Shown here: in pieces, positions 1-9,054 of the stretch
Layout: each line of letters opens with the position of its first letter
Position numbering within the stretch: the stretch's first letter is position 1
NCBI GenBank assembly: GCA_036268055.1
Contig: DATAUW010000034.1
Location: forward strand, 1-64,000
Length of the DNA: 64,000 nucleotides
Source: Verrucomicrobiia bacterium
GTDB lineage: Bacteria > Verrucomicrobiota > Verrucomicrobiia > Limisphaerales > Pedosphaeraceae
Direction of reading: 5' to 3'
The notes under the pieces: model-generated
Database searches by the model: none
Told to the model about the DNA's origin: nothing
Seen by the model: the letters and a program-made list of their open reading frames with translations, nothing else
Translations under genes and position numbers: made by a program

Positions 1-899
1 CTGAACAAAAGCTTCGACCAGGCTCTCGCCGCGCCCGCTCCGTTGTCGCGGCTGGATTTACTCTTATTGAACTGCTGGTGGTCATCGCGATCATTGCGAT
101 TTTGGCGGCTCTGCTCTTGCCGGCGCTGGCTTCCGCCAAAGCAAAGGCCACCGCTGCGGCTTGTTTGAACAACCAAAAGCAATTAGCTTTGGCCTGGACC
201 ATGTATGCGGATGATAATAATGACCAGTTGGTTTACTTCAGCACCTATACACAAACCGGCAGTCTTTCGTCAGCGCCTCACGGCGTCCCTTGGCGCACTG
301 ATATTTACCATAATGAAATGGTCATCCCCGGATTGACACTTCCCCCAACGACTACACAGAACTGGATAATCGCCATTCAGAGGGGCTTCCAACAACCGAC
401 CCCCACCGTCGCCGGGCCGCTCTATAAGTATGCCTCGAACCCAGCCATCGTGCATTGCCCCGGCGACCTTCGCTACAAGAAACCCCTCGGCCAAGGCTTT
501 GCCTGGGATAGTTACTCTGGCATGAACGGTTTGAATGGTGAATCGGGCGATTCCAGCACTCTATACAAACGAACCGAACTCCAGCACGGCAGCCAGCGAA
601 TTCTCTGGGCTGAGGGAAACGATAGCCGCGGAGAAAATGTGGGTTCGTGGGAAATGAATCCAGGGATCGCTCCCACTTTTGCCGGGGCTACCTTCGTGGA
701 TACGCCCGCCGCGTTCCATGTGAACAGCGCCACCTTCAGCTTTGCCGACGGGCATACCGAGAATCACAGATGGCTGGACGGACGAACGGTTGCCTTTGCG
801 CGCGGCGGCGGGGACGCCACCGGCGCTGGCCTGCCTCCCGTGGGTGATGTGGACGCCAACTGGGTCGCCCTGCGTTATCCCAATACTGCAAACCCCTAA
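1..899 (+). CDS. Type II secretion pseudopilin-like protein (5' end outside window)
   Basis: The frame is open from base 3, so the true start lies upstream of the window. The first residues are basic and run into the leader [17 protein letters not shown], the prepilin peptidase and N-methylation site followed by the membrane helix. A GTG at base 78 lies inside that leader and cannot be the start. The C-terminal part holds SFADGH, matching the FADG-type motif of the large planctomycete/verrucomicrobial pseudopilin family (H-X9-DG type). Such proteins sit in the inner membrane and are thought to act with type II secretion machinery, although no secretion genes are visible here. The family assignment is firm. 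The substrate and the assembly partner are unknown. Confidence 0.88.
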   Translation, partial: EQKLRPGSRRARSVVAAGFTLIELLVVIAIIAILAALLLPALASAKAKATAAACLNNQKQLALAWTMYADDNNDQLVYFSTYTQTGSLSSAPHGVPWRTDIYHNEMVIPGLTLPPTTTQNWIIAIQRGFQQPTPTVAGPLYKYASNPAIVHCPGDLRYKKPLGQGFAWDSYSGMNGLNGESGDSSTLYKRTELQHGSQRILWAEGNDSRGENVGSWEMNPGIAPTFAGATFVDTPAAFHVNSATFSFADGHTENHRWLDGRTVAFARGGGDATGAGLPPVGDVDANWVALRYPNTANP

Positions 900-989
900 A
901 GCAGAATACACGTTTAGACCCTGTTTATCTCATGCTAAATGATTTTTTTGCTTTGACTGGCCCGCCGCGTCAGAATATCCTTTTTGCAC

Positions 990-1958
990 ATGAAACATAC
1001 GCGCCGCGAATTTGTTCGCGTTCTTTTTGTAGCGGGCCAGGCCGCCGTAGCTGCCAATTTTCTACCGGTTAATTTGCTGGCGGCGGTTTCTCCGCCGGAA
1101 ATGGCATCAACGGGCCTGAATTTTCTTGTGTTCGGCGATTGGGGGCGCGGGGCGGAGCTGGATCAAGTCCAGGTGGCGGCACAAATGGCCAGCGCTGCCG
1201 AGCAACTGAAAGCGAAATTTGTCATTTCTGTCGGAGATAATTTCTACGAAAACGGCGTGGCTTCGGTCGAAGACCCGCAATGGCGCAAAACCTTTGAAGA
1301 GGTTTATCACGCCCCTTCACTGCAAGTCCCGTGGCATGTCATTCTTGGCAACCACGATTATCACGGCAACTGCGAAGCACAACTCGCCTACGGTAAAATC
1401 AATCCGCGCTGGAACATGCCCGCGCGATATTTTGTCCAGACTCACCGGATTGACGCCGTCACAACAGCGGACCTTTTTTACATTGATACGACGCCGATGA
1501 TAAAAGGCTATTATCAAGACCCACGGCATAACACTCGCGCCAATGTGCTCACACAGGATGTTCCCGCGCAACTCGCCTGGTTGAAACAGGCGCTCTCAGC
1601 ATCCCAGGCACAATGGAAAATCGTCATCGGCCATCATCCCATCTATTCCGGCAGCGGCTCTGGTGAGACGCCGGAACTGGTCGAGAGCGTGCTGCCGCTT
1701 CTGCACGAATACAAGGTCCAGGCATACTTCAATGGGCACGACCACAACCTGCAACATCTAATGGCTGGCGAGGTGAATCTTTTTGATTCAGGCGCTGGTT
1801 CGGCGGTGTCCCCGACCATTTTCAAAACCGGGCGGGCGAAATTCGCTCAGGCCTCCTCCGGCTTCATCGCCGCCACGTTGCAGTCCGACAAATTGATCGT
1901 GCGCATGATTGATAATGAGGGAAAAGCTCTTTATGTTACGGCAGTTGGCCGCGCTTAA
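990..1958 (+). CDS. Secreted purple acid phosphatase-like metallophosphatase
   Basis: This is a calcineurin-like phosphoesterase of the tartrate-resistant (type 5) acid phosphatase kind. The metal-binding blocks appear in order: GDWG near residue 45, GDNFYENG near 80, GNHDYHG near 115, GHHPIYS near 215 and GHDHN near 250. The N-terminus (MKHTRREF followed by a hydrophobic stretch) looks like a Tat signal, which suits export of a folded di-metal enzyme. I chose the ATG at 990 over a TTG two codons upstream. A second secreted phosphatase gene follows 38 bases later on the same strand. The pair probably recovers phosphate from organic esters outside the cytoplasm. Confidence 0.87.
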   Translation: MKHTRREFVRVLFVAGQAAVAANFLPVNLLAAVSPPEMASTGLNFLVFGDWGRGAELDQVQVAAQMASAAEQLKAKFVISVGDNFYENGVASVEDPQWRKTFEEVYHAPSLQVPWHVILGNHDYHGNCEAQLAYGKINPRWNMPARYFVQTHRIDAVTTADLFYIDTTPMIKGYYQDPRHNTRANVLTQDVPAQLAWLKQALSASQAQWKIVIGHHPIYSGSGSGETPELVESVLPLLHEYKVQAYFNGHDHNLQHLMAGEVNLFDSGAGSAVSPTIFKTGRAKFAQASSGFIAATLQSDKLIVRMIDNEGKALYVTAVGRA

Positions 1959-1996
1959 CCGCGGCACCGTGTAAATTTGCCGGACGGTCCGTAATT

Positions 1997-3103
1997 ATGA
2001 AAAACTATTTGTGGTCGTCTCTGATTCTTCTGTTCTTTTTAATCGTGGTGGCGGGAGAAATGCGCGTTATTGGAGCACCGGCCACGGATGCGCAAACGGT
2101 CCAACAAATTGGCTCTGTATTCGTGATCGCGCTGGAAAACCATAACTTTACCCAGCCTCATCCCACTAAGGAACCGCAACAACTTCGGGGCAATCCGGCC
2201 GCGCCTTACATCAACAGCCTCATCACTCCGGGCAATTCCAATGCGGCGGAAGTTTCCTACGCCATGAGATATTACAATGCGGGCAAAGGCGTCCATCCCT
2301 CGGAATGCAGCTACGTATGGAGCGAGGCCGGTTCTGATTTTAACATCCATACCGATGCCGACCCCAATCCGGTGGACAATAATGTTTTTAATGTGCCGCA
2401 TCTCACGAGGCTTATGAATGCCGCGCACATTCTCTGGAAAAGTTATCAGGAAGATTTCGAATTTGCCCGCCTGCCCACCAGCAGCGTCTCCGGCAAAACC
2501 ATGATTCCAAATCTCTACAATCACGTGGCGAGGTATGCCTACGCGGTGAAACACAATCCAATGGCTTTCTTCAACGACACACGTTATCAAAATATGTATT
2601 CGCTGACCAATTTGGCACAGGATTTGGCCAATAACATGGTCGGACGTTATAACTGGATTACTCCGAATGTTTGGAATGACATGCACAGCGCCTTGAGCGA
2701 AGGCTTCGATTATCACGGCGCGCATTACACCAAGCAACAGGCAGAGGTCGCTCAAGGCGATAATTTTCTTTCCATCCTCATTCCACAAATCATGGCGTCC
2801 CGCGCTTACAAGTATAATGGCGCCATCATCATCTGGACGGATGAAACCGAAGGCGGAGACGATACCAACTACGCGCTTCCGGAAATCGTCATCTCGCCGC
2901 TGGCCAAAGGCAACGCCTATGCCAGCAGCAAAGTGATGAGCCATTCGTCCGATTTGAAAACAATGCTGGAAATCTTCGATCTGACTTTTACTTCAAATGC
3001 GGTTCCCGCAGCGGAAACCAATGCTCTTGGCGGATACAATAACGTGGCGACGGTGAACGACCTAAGCGATCTGTTTGTGAGACCTTCACCACAGGGCGAA
3101 TAA
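1997..3103 (+). CDS. Secreted phosphoesterase of the AcpA/phospholipase C superfamily
   Basis: An N-terminal signal peptide is followed by VFVIALENHNF, the metal-binding N-terminal block of the PF04185 phosphoesterase family (acid phosphatases and phospholipases C with an alkaline-phosphatase-like fold). Further blocks include APYINSLITPGNSNA near residue 70, a WTDETEGGDD metal site near residue 280 and SHSSDLKTMLEIF near 315. The likely reaction is hydrolysis of phosphate mono- or diesters in the periplasm or outside the cell. It probably shares a transcript with the upstream metallophosphatase. A clear paralogue lies near the other end of the window (58583-59941). The exact substrate cannot be told from sequence. 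Confidence 0.85.
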   Translation: MKNYLWSSLILLFFLIVVAGEMRVIGAPATDAQTVQQIGSVFVIALENHNFTQPHPTKEPQQLRGNPAAPYINSLITPGNSNAAEVSYAMRYYNAGKGVHPSECSYVWSEAGSDFNIHTDADPNPVDNNVFNVPHLTRLMNAAHILWKSYQEDFEFARLPTSSVSGKTMIPNLYNHVARYAYAVKHNPMAFFNDTRYQNMYSLTNLAQDLANNMVGRYNWITPNVWNDMHSALSEGFDYHGAHYTKQQAEVAQGDNFLSILIPQIMASRAYKYNGAIIIWTDETEGGDDTNYALPEIVISPLAKGNAYASSKVMSHSSDLKTMLEIFDLTFTSNAVPAAETNALGGYNNVATVNDLSDLFVRPSPQGE

Positions 3104-3117
3104 AATCTGCGGTCGGT

Positions 3118-3145
3118 CTCGCCCCTGCCCTTTGGCGAGTTAAGT
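3118..3145 (+). terminator. Possible terminator between convergent genes
   Basis: CTCGCC at 3118-3123 pairs with GGCGAG at 3134-3139, and TTAAGTTTT follows on the plus strand. It lies just after the plus-strand phosphoesterase and touches the stop of the convergent epimerase. The stem is only 6 bp and the T run is interrupted, so the call is tentative. Confidence 0.35.
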
Positions 3146-4057
3146 TTTCCGTTGAAAAAACTCGATCGTGCTCCGCAAATGATTTTCGAAATCTTCCGGG
3201 GCCGTGAAGCCGGCGGCTGAAAGTTTTTCCGTGGCCGCCAGGGAATGTTTCACATCTCCCAGGCGCTCGGGCCCGTGTTGGATGACGGATTGGGACCCGG
3301 CCAGCCGGCAGATTGCAGAAGCCAGGAGATTGATTGTGATTTTTTGGCCGCAGCCCACATTGAAAACTCCGTTCGTCCGGGATTGCGTGCCCATAAACAT
3401 ATTCGCGGCGGCAATGTCTTTTACATAAATAAAATCACGGGTCTGTTCGCCGTCGCCGTGGATCACGATGGGTTTATTTTTGAGCGCACGCTCGATGAAA
3501 ATTGGCACAGCCGCCGCGTAGGCACTTTGGGGATTCTGGCGCGGGCCGAAGACGTTGAAGTAGCGGAGGCAGGCGGTTGCCAGGCGTCCTTCGGTGGTAA
3601 ACATTTTACAATAATATTCGCCGTCCAGTTTGGTGATTGCGTACGGACTTTTTGGTTCTGGAATCATGGTCTCCACTTTTGGAGTCACCGGATTGTCTCC
3701 GTAAATCGCGGCGGAACTGCTGAAGACCAGCTTCTCAACTTTCGCGCGCGCCGCTTCCTCCAGAACGATCAATGTGCCGGCGGTATTGATCTCGTTGCAT
3801 TCGATCGGACTCAACATGGATTCCGGAACGCTGATCATCGCGGCCAGATGAAAAACATAATCCACATTCTTCATGGCTTCGCGAACTGCGCTGCGGTCGC
3901 AAATCGAACCTTCGATGAATTCATGCTTGAGCCCGGCCAAATTGTCCTTAAAACCGGAACGTAAATTGTCCAGCACGCGCACTTCGGCGATGTCCTGCAA
4001 ACATTCGACGATATGACTACCGATAAAACCCGCGCCCCCCGTGACCAACGCCCTCAC
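3140..4057 (-). CDS. NAD-dependent nucleotide-sugar 4-epimerase (UDP-GlcNAc/GalE-like)
   Basis: This is an extended short-chain dehydrogenase of 305 residues. The Rossmann motif TGGAGFIGSH is at residues 7-16, the SSSAAIYG strand is near 112, and the catalytic Y-x3-K occurs in YAITK near residue 136. The block RYFNVFGPRQNP followed by YAAAVP resembles UDP-N-acetylglucosamine 4-epimerases of the WbpP/Gne type more than classical GalE. The GTG start overlaps the stop of the upstream kinase gene (GTGA), so the two are translationally coupled. As last gene of the hydrolase-nucleotidyltransferase-NahK operon it would interconvert UDP-GlcNAc and UDP-GalNAc, or the unsubstituted sugars. Substrate choice is inferred. 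Confidence 0.85.
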   Translation of the reverse strand: MRALVTGGAGFIGSHIVECLQDIAEVRVLDNLRSGFKDNLAGLKHEFIEGSICDRSAVREAMKNVDYVFHLAAMISVPESMLSPIECNEINTAGTLIVLEEAARAKVEKLVFSSSAAIYGDNPVTPKVETMIPEPKSPYAITKLDGEYYCKMFTTEGRLATACLRYFNVFGPRQNPQSAYAAAVPIFIERALKNKPIVIHGDGEQTRDFIYVKDIAAANMFMGTQSRTNGVFNVGCGQKITINLLASAICRLAGSQSVIQHGPERLGDVKHSLAATEKLSAAGFTAPEDFENHLRSTIEFFQRKT

Positions 4058-5142
4058 AGCAGATCCTCTACCAGTTTGTTCATCTCCGATTCCTGCTTTT
4101 CAATGGATTCCACCAGCTTGAATTGAGTGCGGCAGCGGTCCAGGTTGTGGCCGTTATGGTGTATCTTGAAATAGGTATCGCCACCCAGGAAATCCACGAG
4201 GAAGCGAATACCAATCTCAAAGGTGATCAACTTTCCGGCAAAGGCCAGGAGACGCTTCTCATCCGCAGTGAGAAAATCCGCGGCCGACGCTAGATACCCG
4301 CGCACGAGAGCTTCAAACATGGGAAAGTGCATTTTGACCTTGATCAGATCGAGTTCATCCTCTTTGGTTGGGCTGGTGGTCGTGCGCACCATATCGCCGA
4401 AATCGTAAAGCGCGAGTCCGGGCATCAAGGTGTCCAGGTCCACCACGCAAATACCTTCGCCGGTCTTGTCATCGAGCATGATGTTGTTGAATTTGGTGTC
4501 GTTATGAGTGACGCGTTCCGGCAGGTTCGCCTCAATCAAACCACCCACGATGGCAGCCCTTTGCAATGCGAAATCAATTTCGCGCTTCGCCGATGCGGCG
4601 CGGTTCATCGTGTCCGCTTCTATCGCCTTTACGAGTGCGGCAAACCGCTTGGGCGTGTGATGAAAATCGGGAATGGTATCGTGCAGGCGCGGGGCGGGCA
4701 AATCCGCCAGGAGCCGTTGAAATTGCCCGTAGGCTTTGGCAGCTTCATAGGCTTGCTTGGGGGATTCCACGGCGTCATACGAGCGCGCTTTCTCAATGAA
4801 AAGATAGGCGCGCCAATAATTGCCGAGTTCGTCGTGAAAATACGCGGCTCCGTTTCGCGCACGAACCAAGGTCAGCACGCGCCGGCTGAAGTCCCGCTGG
4901 CTGGCGAGCTTCGCGGCCAGGTGCGCCGTAACTCTTTGGATGTTTTCCATCAGCAAAACCGGATTTTTAAAAATGCCGTGATTGATGCGCTGGAAAATAT
5001 AACGGGTGCTGGTTCCCGCTTGGTCAAACGTCACGCAATAGGTGTCATTGATATGGCCGCTCCCGTACGGTTCGGCGGCGCGAAATTCACCGGCGATCTG
5101 AAATTGCGCGGCGACCGCGCGAACATTGTGCTTCAAATTCAT
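4054..5142 (-). CDS. nahK: N-acetylhexosamine 1-kinase
   Basis: The 362-residue protein matches the aminoglycoside-phosphotransferase-fold sugar kinase NahK along its whole length. Recognisable blocks are EPYGSGHINDTY near residue 20, ERVTHNDTKFNNIML (catalytic HNDTKxNN) near 215, and VVDLDTLMPG (metal-binding DLD) near 240. NahK phosphorylates the anomeric carbon of GlcNAc or GalNAc using ATP. The ATG at 5142 gives an ATGA overlap with the upstream nucleotidyltransferase. A longer frame upstream would lie entirely inside that gene and is rejected. The 3' end overlaps the epimerase start. Tight coupling supports a kinase, then uridylyltransferase, then epimerase pathway. Confidence 0.88.
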   Translation of the reverse strand: MNLKHNVRAVAAQFQIAGEFRAAEPYGSGHINDTYCVTFDQAGTSTRYIFQRINHGIFKNPVLLMENIQRVTAHLAAKLASQRDFSRRVLTLVRARNGAAYFHDELGNYWRAYLFIEKARSYDAVESPKQAYEAAKAYGQFQRLLADLPAPRLHDTIPDFHHTPKRFAALVKAIEADTMNRAASAKREIDFALQRAAIVGGLIEANLPERVTHNDTKFNNIMLDDKTGEGICVVDLDTLMPGLALYDFGDMVRTTTSPTKEDELDLIKVKMHFPMFEALVRGYLASAADFLTADEKRLLAFAGKLITFEIGIRFLVDFLGGDTYFKIHHNGHNLDRCRTQFKLVESIEKQESEMNKLVEDLL

Positions 5143-6035
5143 GCCCACATTCTTTCCGGATATTCGCCCTGGCGGATCAGCCGCCGGATGCCTTCGACTA
5201 CGAAGGGACGATCCTCCCGGTAAGTCACGCCGAACCACGCGGAATTGGTCGGCAATACTTTTACCCGCTTTTCTCCGCTGCGAATCAAATGGTTTATGAC
5301 ACTGGGGATATAAAATTCCGCCGCTGCATCCGTGCCGCGCGCTTCCAGAAACGCCACAAATTGTTGGCGCAATGCTTCAAAAACATCGGGGTTAAAACCC
5401 CACATGTTCATCGAGACCATCTCGCTGCCGGTTAAAACCTGAAATTCTCCGCTCCCATCTTTATAACGAATGGTCAAATCATGTTTCTCGATGCCCGTGA
5501 TCTCCCGCACACTTTCGATGTGACCATCGTCCAACTGGCACACGCCGCGCGCGACGCTGCCAAATTCGGAAAGCGTGTTGCGCAAAACGAAACCGGCCAT
5601 CGCGTAGTCGGGGTTGCCCGGCTGGAGATGTTCCGCCAACAAGCGGAACGATTGCGCGCCATAGAAGTCATCAGCATTGATCACGCCAAACGGTTCCTGG
5701 ATCGCGGAAGCGGCCGTCAAAATGGCGTGGCCGGTGCCCCAGGGTTTTTGCCGCCCGGGCGGAGCCGTCATGCCCGAGGGCAAATCGTTCAATTCCTGGA
5801 AAACATATTTTACCGCGACGCTTTTCTCGAAACGGCCGCCCACCTTTTCCCGAAATGCTTTTTCAATGTCGCGCCGAATCACAAATACCAGTTGATCAAA
5901 GCCGGCACGAATCGCGTCGTGCACCGAATAGTCAATGATCGTCTCGCCACCGGGTCCGATGGGATCCATCTGCTTGAGGCCGCCGTAACGGTTGCCCATG
6001 CCTGCCGCCAAAATAAGTAAGGTTCGTTTAGTCAT
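5139..6035 (-). CDS. NTP-dependent sugar-1-phosphate nucleotidyltransferase
   Basis: The N-terminus LILAAGMGNRYGGLKQM is the nucleotide-binding signature of the NTP_transferase family (GlmU/RmlA/UGPase fold). A second block, INADDFYG near residue 122, supplies the metal-binding acidic pair. The length of 298 residues is typical of a single-domain enzyme, and no left-handed beta-helix acetyltransferase domain is present. It sits 9 bases downstream of the glycoside hydrolase and overlaps nahK by 4 bases. The most economical role is to convert the hexosamine 1-phosphate made by NahK into a UDP-sugar. The nucleotide and the sugar are inferred from context. Confidence 0.82.
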   Translation of the reverse strand: MTKRTLLILAAGMGNRYGGLKQMDPIGPGGETIIDYSVHDAIRAGFDQLVFVIRRDIEKAFREKVGGRFEKSVAVKYVFQELNDLPSGMTAPPGRQKPWGTGHAILTAASAIQEPFGVINADDFYGAQSFRLLAEHLQPGNPDYAMAGFVLRNTLSEFGSVARGVCQLDDGHIESVREITGIEKHDLTIRYKDGSGEFQVLTGSEMVSMNMWGFNPDVFEALRQQFVAFLEARGTDAAAEFYIPSVINHLIRSGEKRVKVLPTNSAWFGVTYREDRPFVVEGIRRLIRQGEYPERMWA

Positions 6036-6044
6036 CTATCAAGG

Positions 6045-8006
6045 TCACTTGGTTTCCAACACCAGAACTTCAAACGGTTTCAACTGGAAGGTGTGAACGG
6101 AACCAGCACCGGCTTCAATCACGGGCTCGCTTCGCTCGTTTTTCCACGGCCGGGTGAAGCGAAAGCTTTTTGGCGCTTTTGCTGGGAGTTCAAAAATGGC
6201 GCTCAGATCAGCGTTGAAACTGGCGGGTTGATCGCTGGGATTGCGCAGAACCAAAATGCCCTTGCGATGGTTCCACGAAGCCCAACCATAAACTTCATTT
6301 TGGGCGGGATCGCCGCCGATCCAATGAGTGTCCACCAGCACATCCGCATTGGCGCGTGCCCACTTCGCGGCTTCAGCAAGATCATCCCAATTCTGCGCGT
6401 TCATCAAACGCGGTGTGATGTACATCTCCTGCAACTGCGTGCCGGTGCCGAAAAATTCCCGGACTTCATCGGCAAAATCCGCGTCACTGGTCGTGGTTAA
6501 TTTGTTCGCGTTCGTCGCATAAATAATCCCGTGCAGCATGATCGAATTCAGCGGATACAACGGCCCGCGCTGGACGACGTTCTTATAGGTTTGAGTATCG
6601 CGATACGTTATCCATTGTTGACGATCCGACCCCTTGCCGGCGAAACTGTGATCGGCACCTGCCCGCCACGTCGAATCCACATACAACAGCCAAAAAGGCG
6701 ACGGCCAGGTTCCGACGGTTTGACTGATGTAAATCTCGGGCCGGGCGGCGCGCAAATCCCCGATGAGTCGCAGCATTGCGTCGCCGTCGCGAGTAAGTCC
6801 ATTGGCAGCGGCTTTTCCACCTGCGGACAAACCGTCGAACTTGAACTGGTTGACGCCGTACTTCTCTGCCATCTCCAAAACGATTTCATGAAAGCGCTGA
6901 TAATATTTTGGCCCGGCGAGCGAGAAACCGTTGGCGTTGGTTTCGTATCCAAACTGAGTGGCAAATTTCACCCGCTGCCGCTTGGCCTCGTCATAACCGC
7001 CAAAAGGAGAGATCCAAACGCCAATGCCGGCATCGTATTTTGCCGCCTCCGCCTTCAACGGAGTAAAGCCGTCGGAAAAACCGCTGTGAAATTTCCAGAG
7101 CGATTTATTGTCGTCCCAACCGTCATCAAACAGAAACGAATTCATGCGCACATGCCGTTGCTGCACGAGTTGATGGCCGAACTGATCAATTGCGTCCAAG
7201 GCTTCGGCCTGGTCGTATTTGCGCTTGTCCCAGGCAATGTCGTACCAGGAATTATAATGAAGAAATGGGCGGTAGGGATGAGCGCGTTCCCGCTCGACGT
7301 ATTGCAGGAAGCCCCGGCGAAGCTGGCCGGCTGGAACCACACCCGCGACGCAGCTTTGGGTGAGAGTCTCGCCTGCTTTTAAAACGGCGTTGCGCAGAAA
7401 AGCACAACGGACCGAGGCATTTGTCCCGACCGTGTTCCGCGCCATCGGGTGTTCATAGCCGAAGAAGAAATTATCAGCTACAACCGGCGAGCCATCCACC
7501 GTGCCGGTTACTTTTGCACCCAGAACGGTGGCATCGAACAACACGATTTCTTTCACGAGCACGTCCTTGTCCACGGCATGAAGCGATAATTCCTGGCGGA
7601 CGTACGTGGAACCATCGCGCAAAATGACCCGCCACTCGGCGGAAAGATTTTTTTCGGGATCGGCAAATTTTGCGAGCAGTTGTCGGCCGCCTTCATGTTT
7701 CGCCAAGGCGGGCGATCCTGGTTCTGGTTTCAGCGATTCAATCACCGGAGGCGTGATCAGGCGGAAATCGGCGGACTTCAAAATTGTTCCGTCCCCCAGT
7801 TCAATTTCAAAACATTGATCGCCGAGCGCGAGCGATTTTCCGTTTAATTTATCGTCGAGCCGCGTGGGGCGCAGGTTTTCGTTTGCAACCGTCCCATGCC
7901 ACGCGATGGATTTGTTTTCCAAATGAACTTCGCCGCCGCGCAGCCAGCCCGTGCTGATAAGCATTATGGCAAAAATGGGAGCAAATTTTTTCATGTTCTG
8001 TGTCAT
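6045..8006 (-). CDS. Secreted clan GH-D glycoside hydrolase (alpha-galactosidase-like)
   Basis: A signal peptide (MTQNMKKFAPIFAIMLISTG) precedes a beta-rich N-terminal domain and a TIM-barrel. The barrel contains FLFDDGWDD near residue 300, QFKFDGL near 390 (candidate nucleophile Asp) and STWRAGAD near 450 (candidate acid/base Asp). This arrangement resembles GH36 and related clan-D enzymes, which act on alpha-galactosides or alpha-N-acetylgalactosaminides. I chose the ATG at 8006. A TTG twelve codons upstream and an ATG at 7994 are alternatives. It is the first gene of the nucleotidyltransferase-nahK-epimerase operon, which makes alpha-linked GalNAc an attractive substrate, but that is inference. 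Confidence 0.75.
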   Translation of the reverse strand: MTQNMKKFAPIFAIMLISTGWLRGGEVHLENKSIAWHGTVANENLRPTRLDDKLNGKSLALGDQCFEIELGDGTILKSADFRLITPPVIESLKPEPGSPALAKHEGGRQLLAKFADPEKNLSAEWRVILRDGSTYVRQELSLHAVDKDVLVKEIVLFDATVLGAKVTGTVDGSPVVADNFFFGYEHPMARNTVGTNASVRCAFLRNAVLKAGETLTQSCVAGVVPAGQLRRGFLQYVERERAHPYRPFLHYNSWYDIAWDKRKYDQAEALDAIDQFGHQLVQQRHVRMNSFLFDDGWDDNKSLWKFHSGFSDGFTPLKAEAAKYDAGIGVWISPFGGYDEAKRQRVKFATQFGYETNANGFSLAGPKYYQRFHEIVLEMAEKYGVNQFKFDGLSAGGKAAANGLTRDGDAMLRLIGDLRAARPEIYISQTVGTWPSPFWLLYVDSTWRAGADHSFAGKGSDRQQWITYRDTQTYKNVVQRGPLYPLNSIMLHGIIYATNANKLTTTSDADFADEVREFFGTGTQLQEMYITPRLMNAQNWDDLAEAAKWARANADVLVDTHWIGGDPAQNEVYGWASWNHRKGILVLRNPSDQPASFNADLSAIFELPAKAPKSFRFTRPWKNERSEPVIEAGAGSVHTFQLKPFEVLVLETK

Positions 8007-8145
8007 TGAAATAATGTCCCTGGCCACGGGAAATAGACCCAACGCCAGTGCGGAATTAATTTTGTTCGCGGAATTTTATCCAGGTCGCGACCGGCGGAAA
8101 GGAACGGCTTGGCCATTGCGATTTATTGCTAAAGACTTTGACGGG

Positions 8146-8979
8146 CTATTTCGGGTTCGGAATGGTTCCCGGAGTTACCCAGTTCGCATGCCAGGTCAGC
8201 GTCCATAAATTCTGCAACTTTACGGAACTGGCGTGGCCATCTACAAAAGCCACGTTGATGCCTCCGGGCAAACCCACACTGGACGTGATGGCGCGCGGCG
8301 CGCTCAAGGGCGCAATGCCGCCATGGCGCGCAATGGTGAACCGCCCCATGTCCGTGCTGCCATTACCGTTGTAGAGATCTTTTGACGGCCCCTCGGTTTC
8401 TTTCGGCCAGCCGTCAATCCACATGGCGTCGGCAAACAACGGCGTATTGGACACGTCGGGCACCCCGGATTCTCCACCGCCGAATTTCCAGCTTGAAGGC
8501 GTTCCCAAAAGATCTGCGGTTGAATAAGTGCCGGTGTATAACCAGCCATTGAAGGCGTAGCTTCCCTGATAATTGGTGGTGCTGGGAGCCCAGTGCCACA
8601 TCTGATTCGCGGTGCCGTAGGTATAGGTCAGGCTCGAATCGGTGCGCGTGGTGGGAGTGGCGGCATCCGGGCACGTTCTGACGGCATCCACTTGCGAATG
8701 GTAAGCCAGTAATTCCGCCATCCACAGATTATAATTAGCGCTGTAATCGAATTGGTTCGAAAAATCTCCGACATACATGATATCGGCTAGAGACATCTGC
8801 TTGATGTTGCTGATACACTGGATGTCCTTGGCCTTCATTTTCGCGCGTGCCAACGCCGGCAAGAGCAACCCCGCCAAAATAGCGATGATGGCGATGACCA
8901 CGAGAAGTTCAATCAAGGTGAAGCCATGGACACCACAACCGCGCCGCTGCCGCAAAGGGTTTTTTTTATTTTGTTTCAT
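8146..8979 (-). CDS. Type II secretion pseudopilin-like protein
   Basis: MKQNKKN and a basic stretch lead into [19 protein letters not shown], the prepilin cleavage/methylation site and transmembrane helix, followed by the coiled segment typical of pseudopilins. The C-terminal block [15 protein letters not shown] is the H-X9-DG-type signature of the large PVC pseudopilins, and the last residues again carry Trp-rich text. I chose the ATG at 8979 because upstream in-frame residues would precede the usual short basic leader. It lies 75 bases after the multidomain surface protein gene on the same strand and may share its transcript. No secretin or ATPase gene is nearby. Confidence 0.88.
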   Translation of the reverse strand: MKQNKKNPLRQRRGCGVHGFTLIELLVVIAIIAILAGLLLPALARAKMKAKDIQCISNIKQMSLADIMYVGDFSNQFDYSANYNLWMAELLAYHSQVDAVRTCPDAATPTTRTDSSLTYTYGTANQMWHWAPSTTNYQGSYAFNGWLYTGTYSTADLLGTPSSWKFGGGESGVPDVSNTPLFADAMWIDGWPKETEGPSKDLYNGNGSTDMGRFTIARHGGIAPLSAPRAITSSVGLPGGINVAFVDGHASSVKLQNLWTLTWHANWVTPGTIPNPK

Positions 8980-9054
8980 AGCGGAAAAAAGTGGCCGTAA
9001 TTTCCGGGCCGGAAAGCGCCATCCGCGCCTCCCGGCCCCGGGAAAAGAAACCAT

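Noticed and set aside
2039-2944. Long open frame on the minus strand
   Set aside because: It is antisense to the phosphoesterase gene, has no recognisable domain, and mirrors the codon pattern of the real gene.
4327-5223. 298-codon plus-strand frame
   Set aside because: It lies antisense to nahK, whose family match is firm.
6531-7382. 283-codon plus-strand frame
   Set aside because: It is a shadow of the glycoside hydrolase gene on the other strand.
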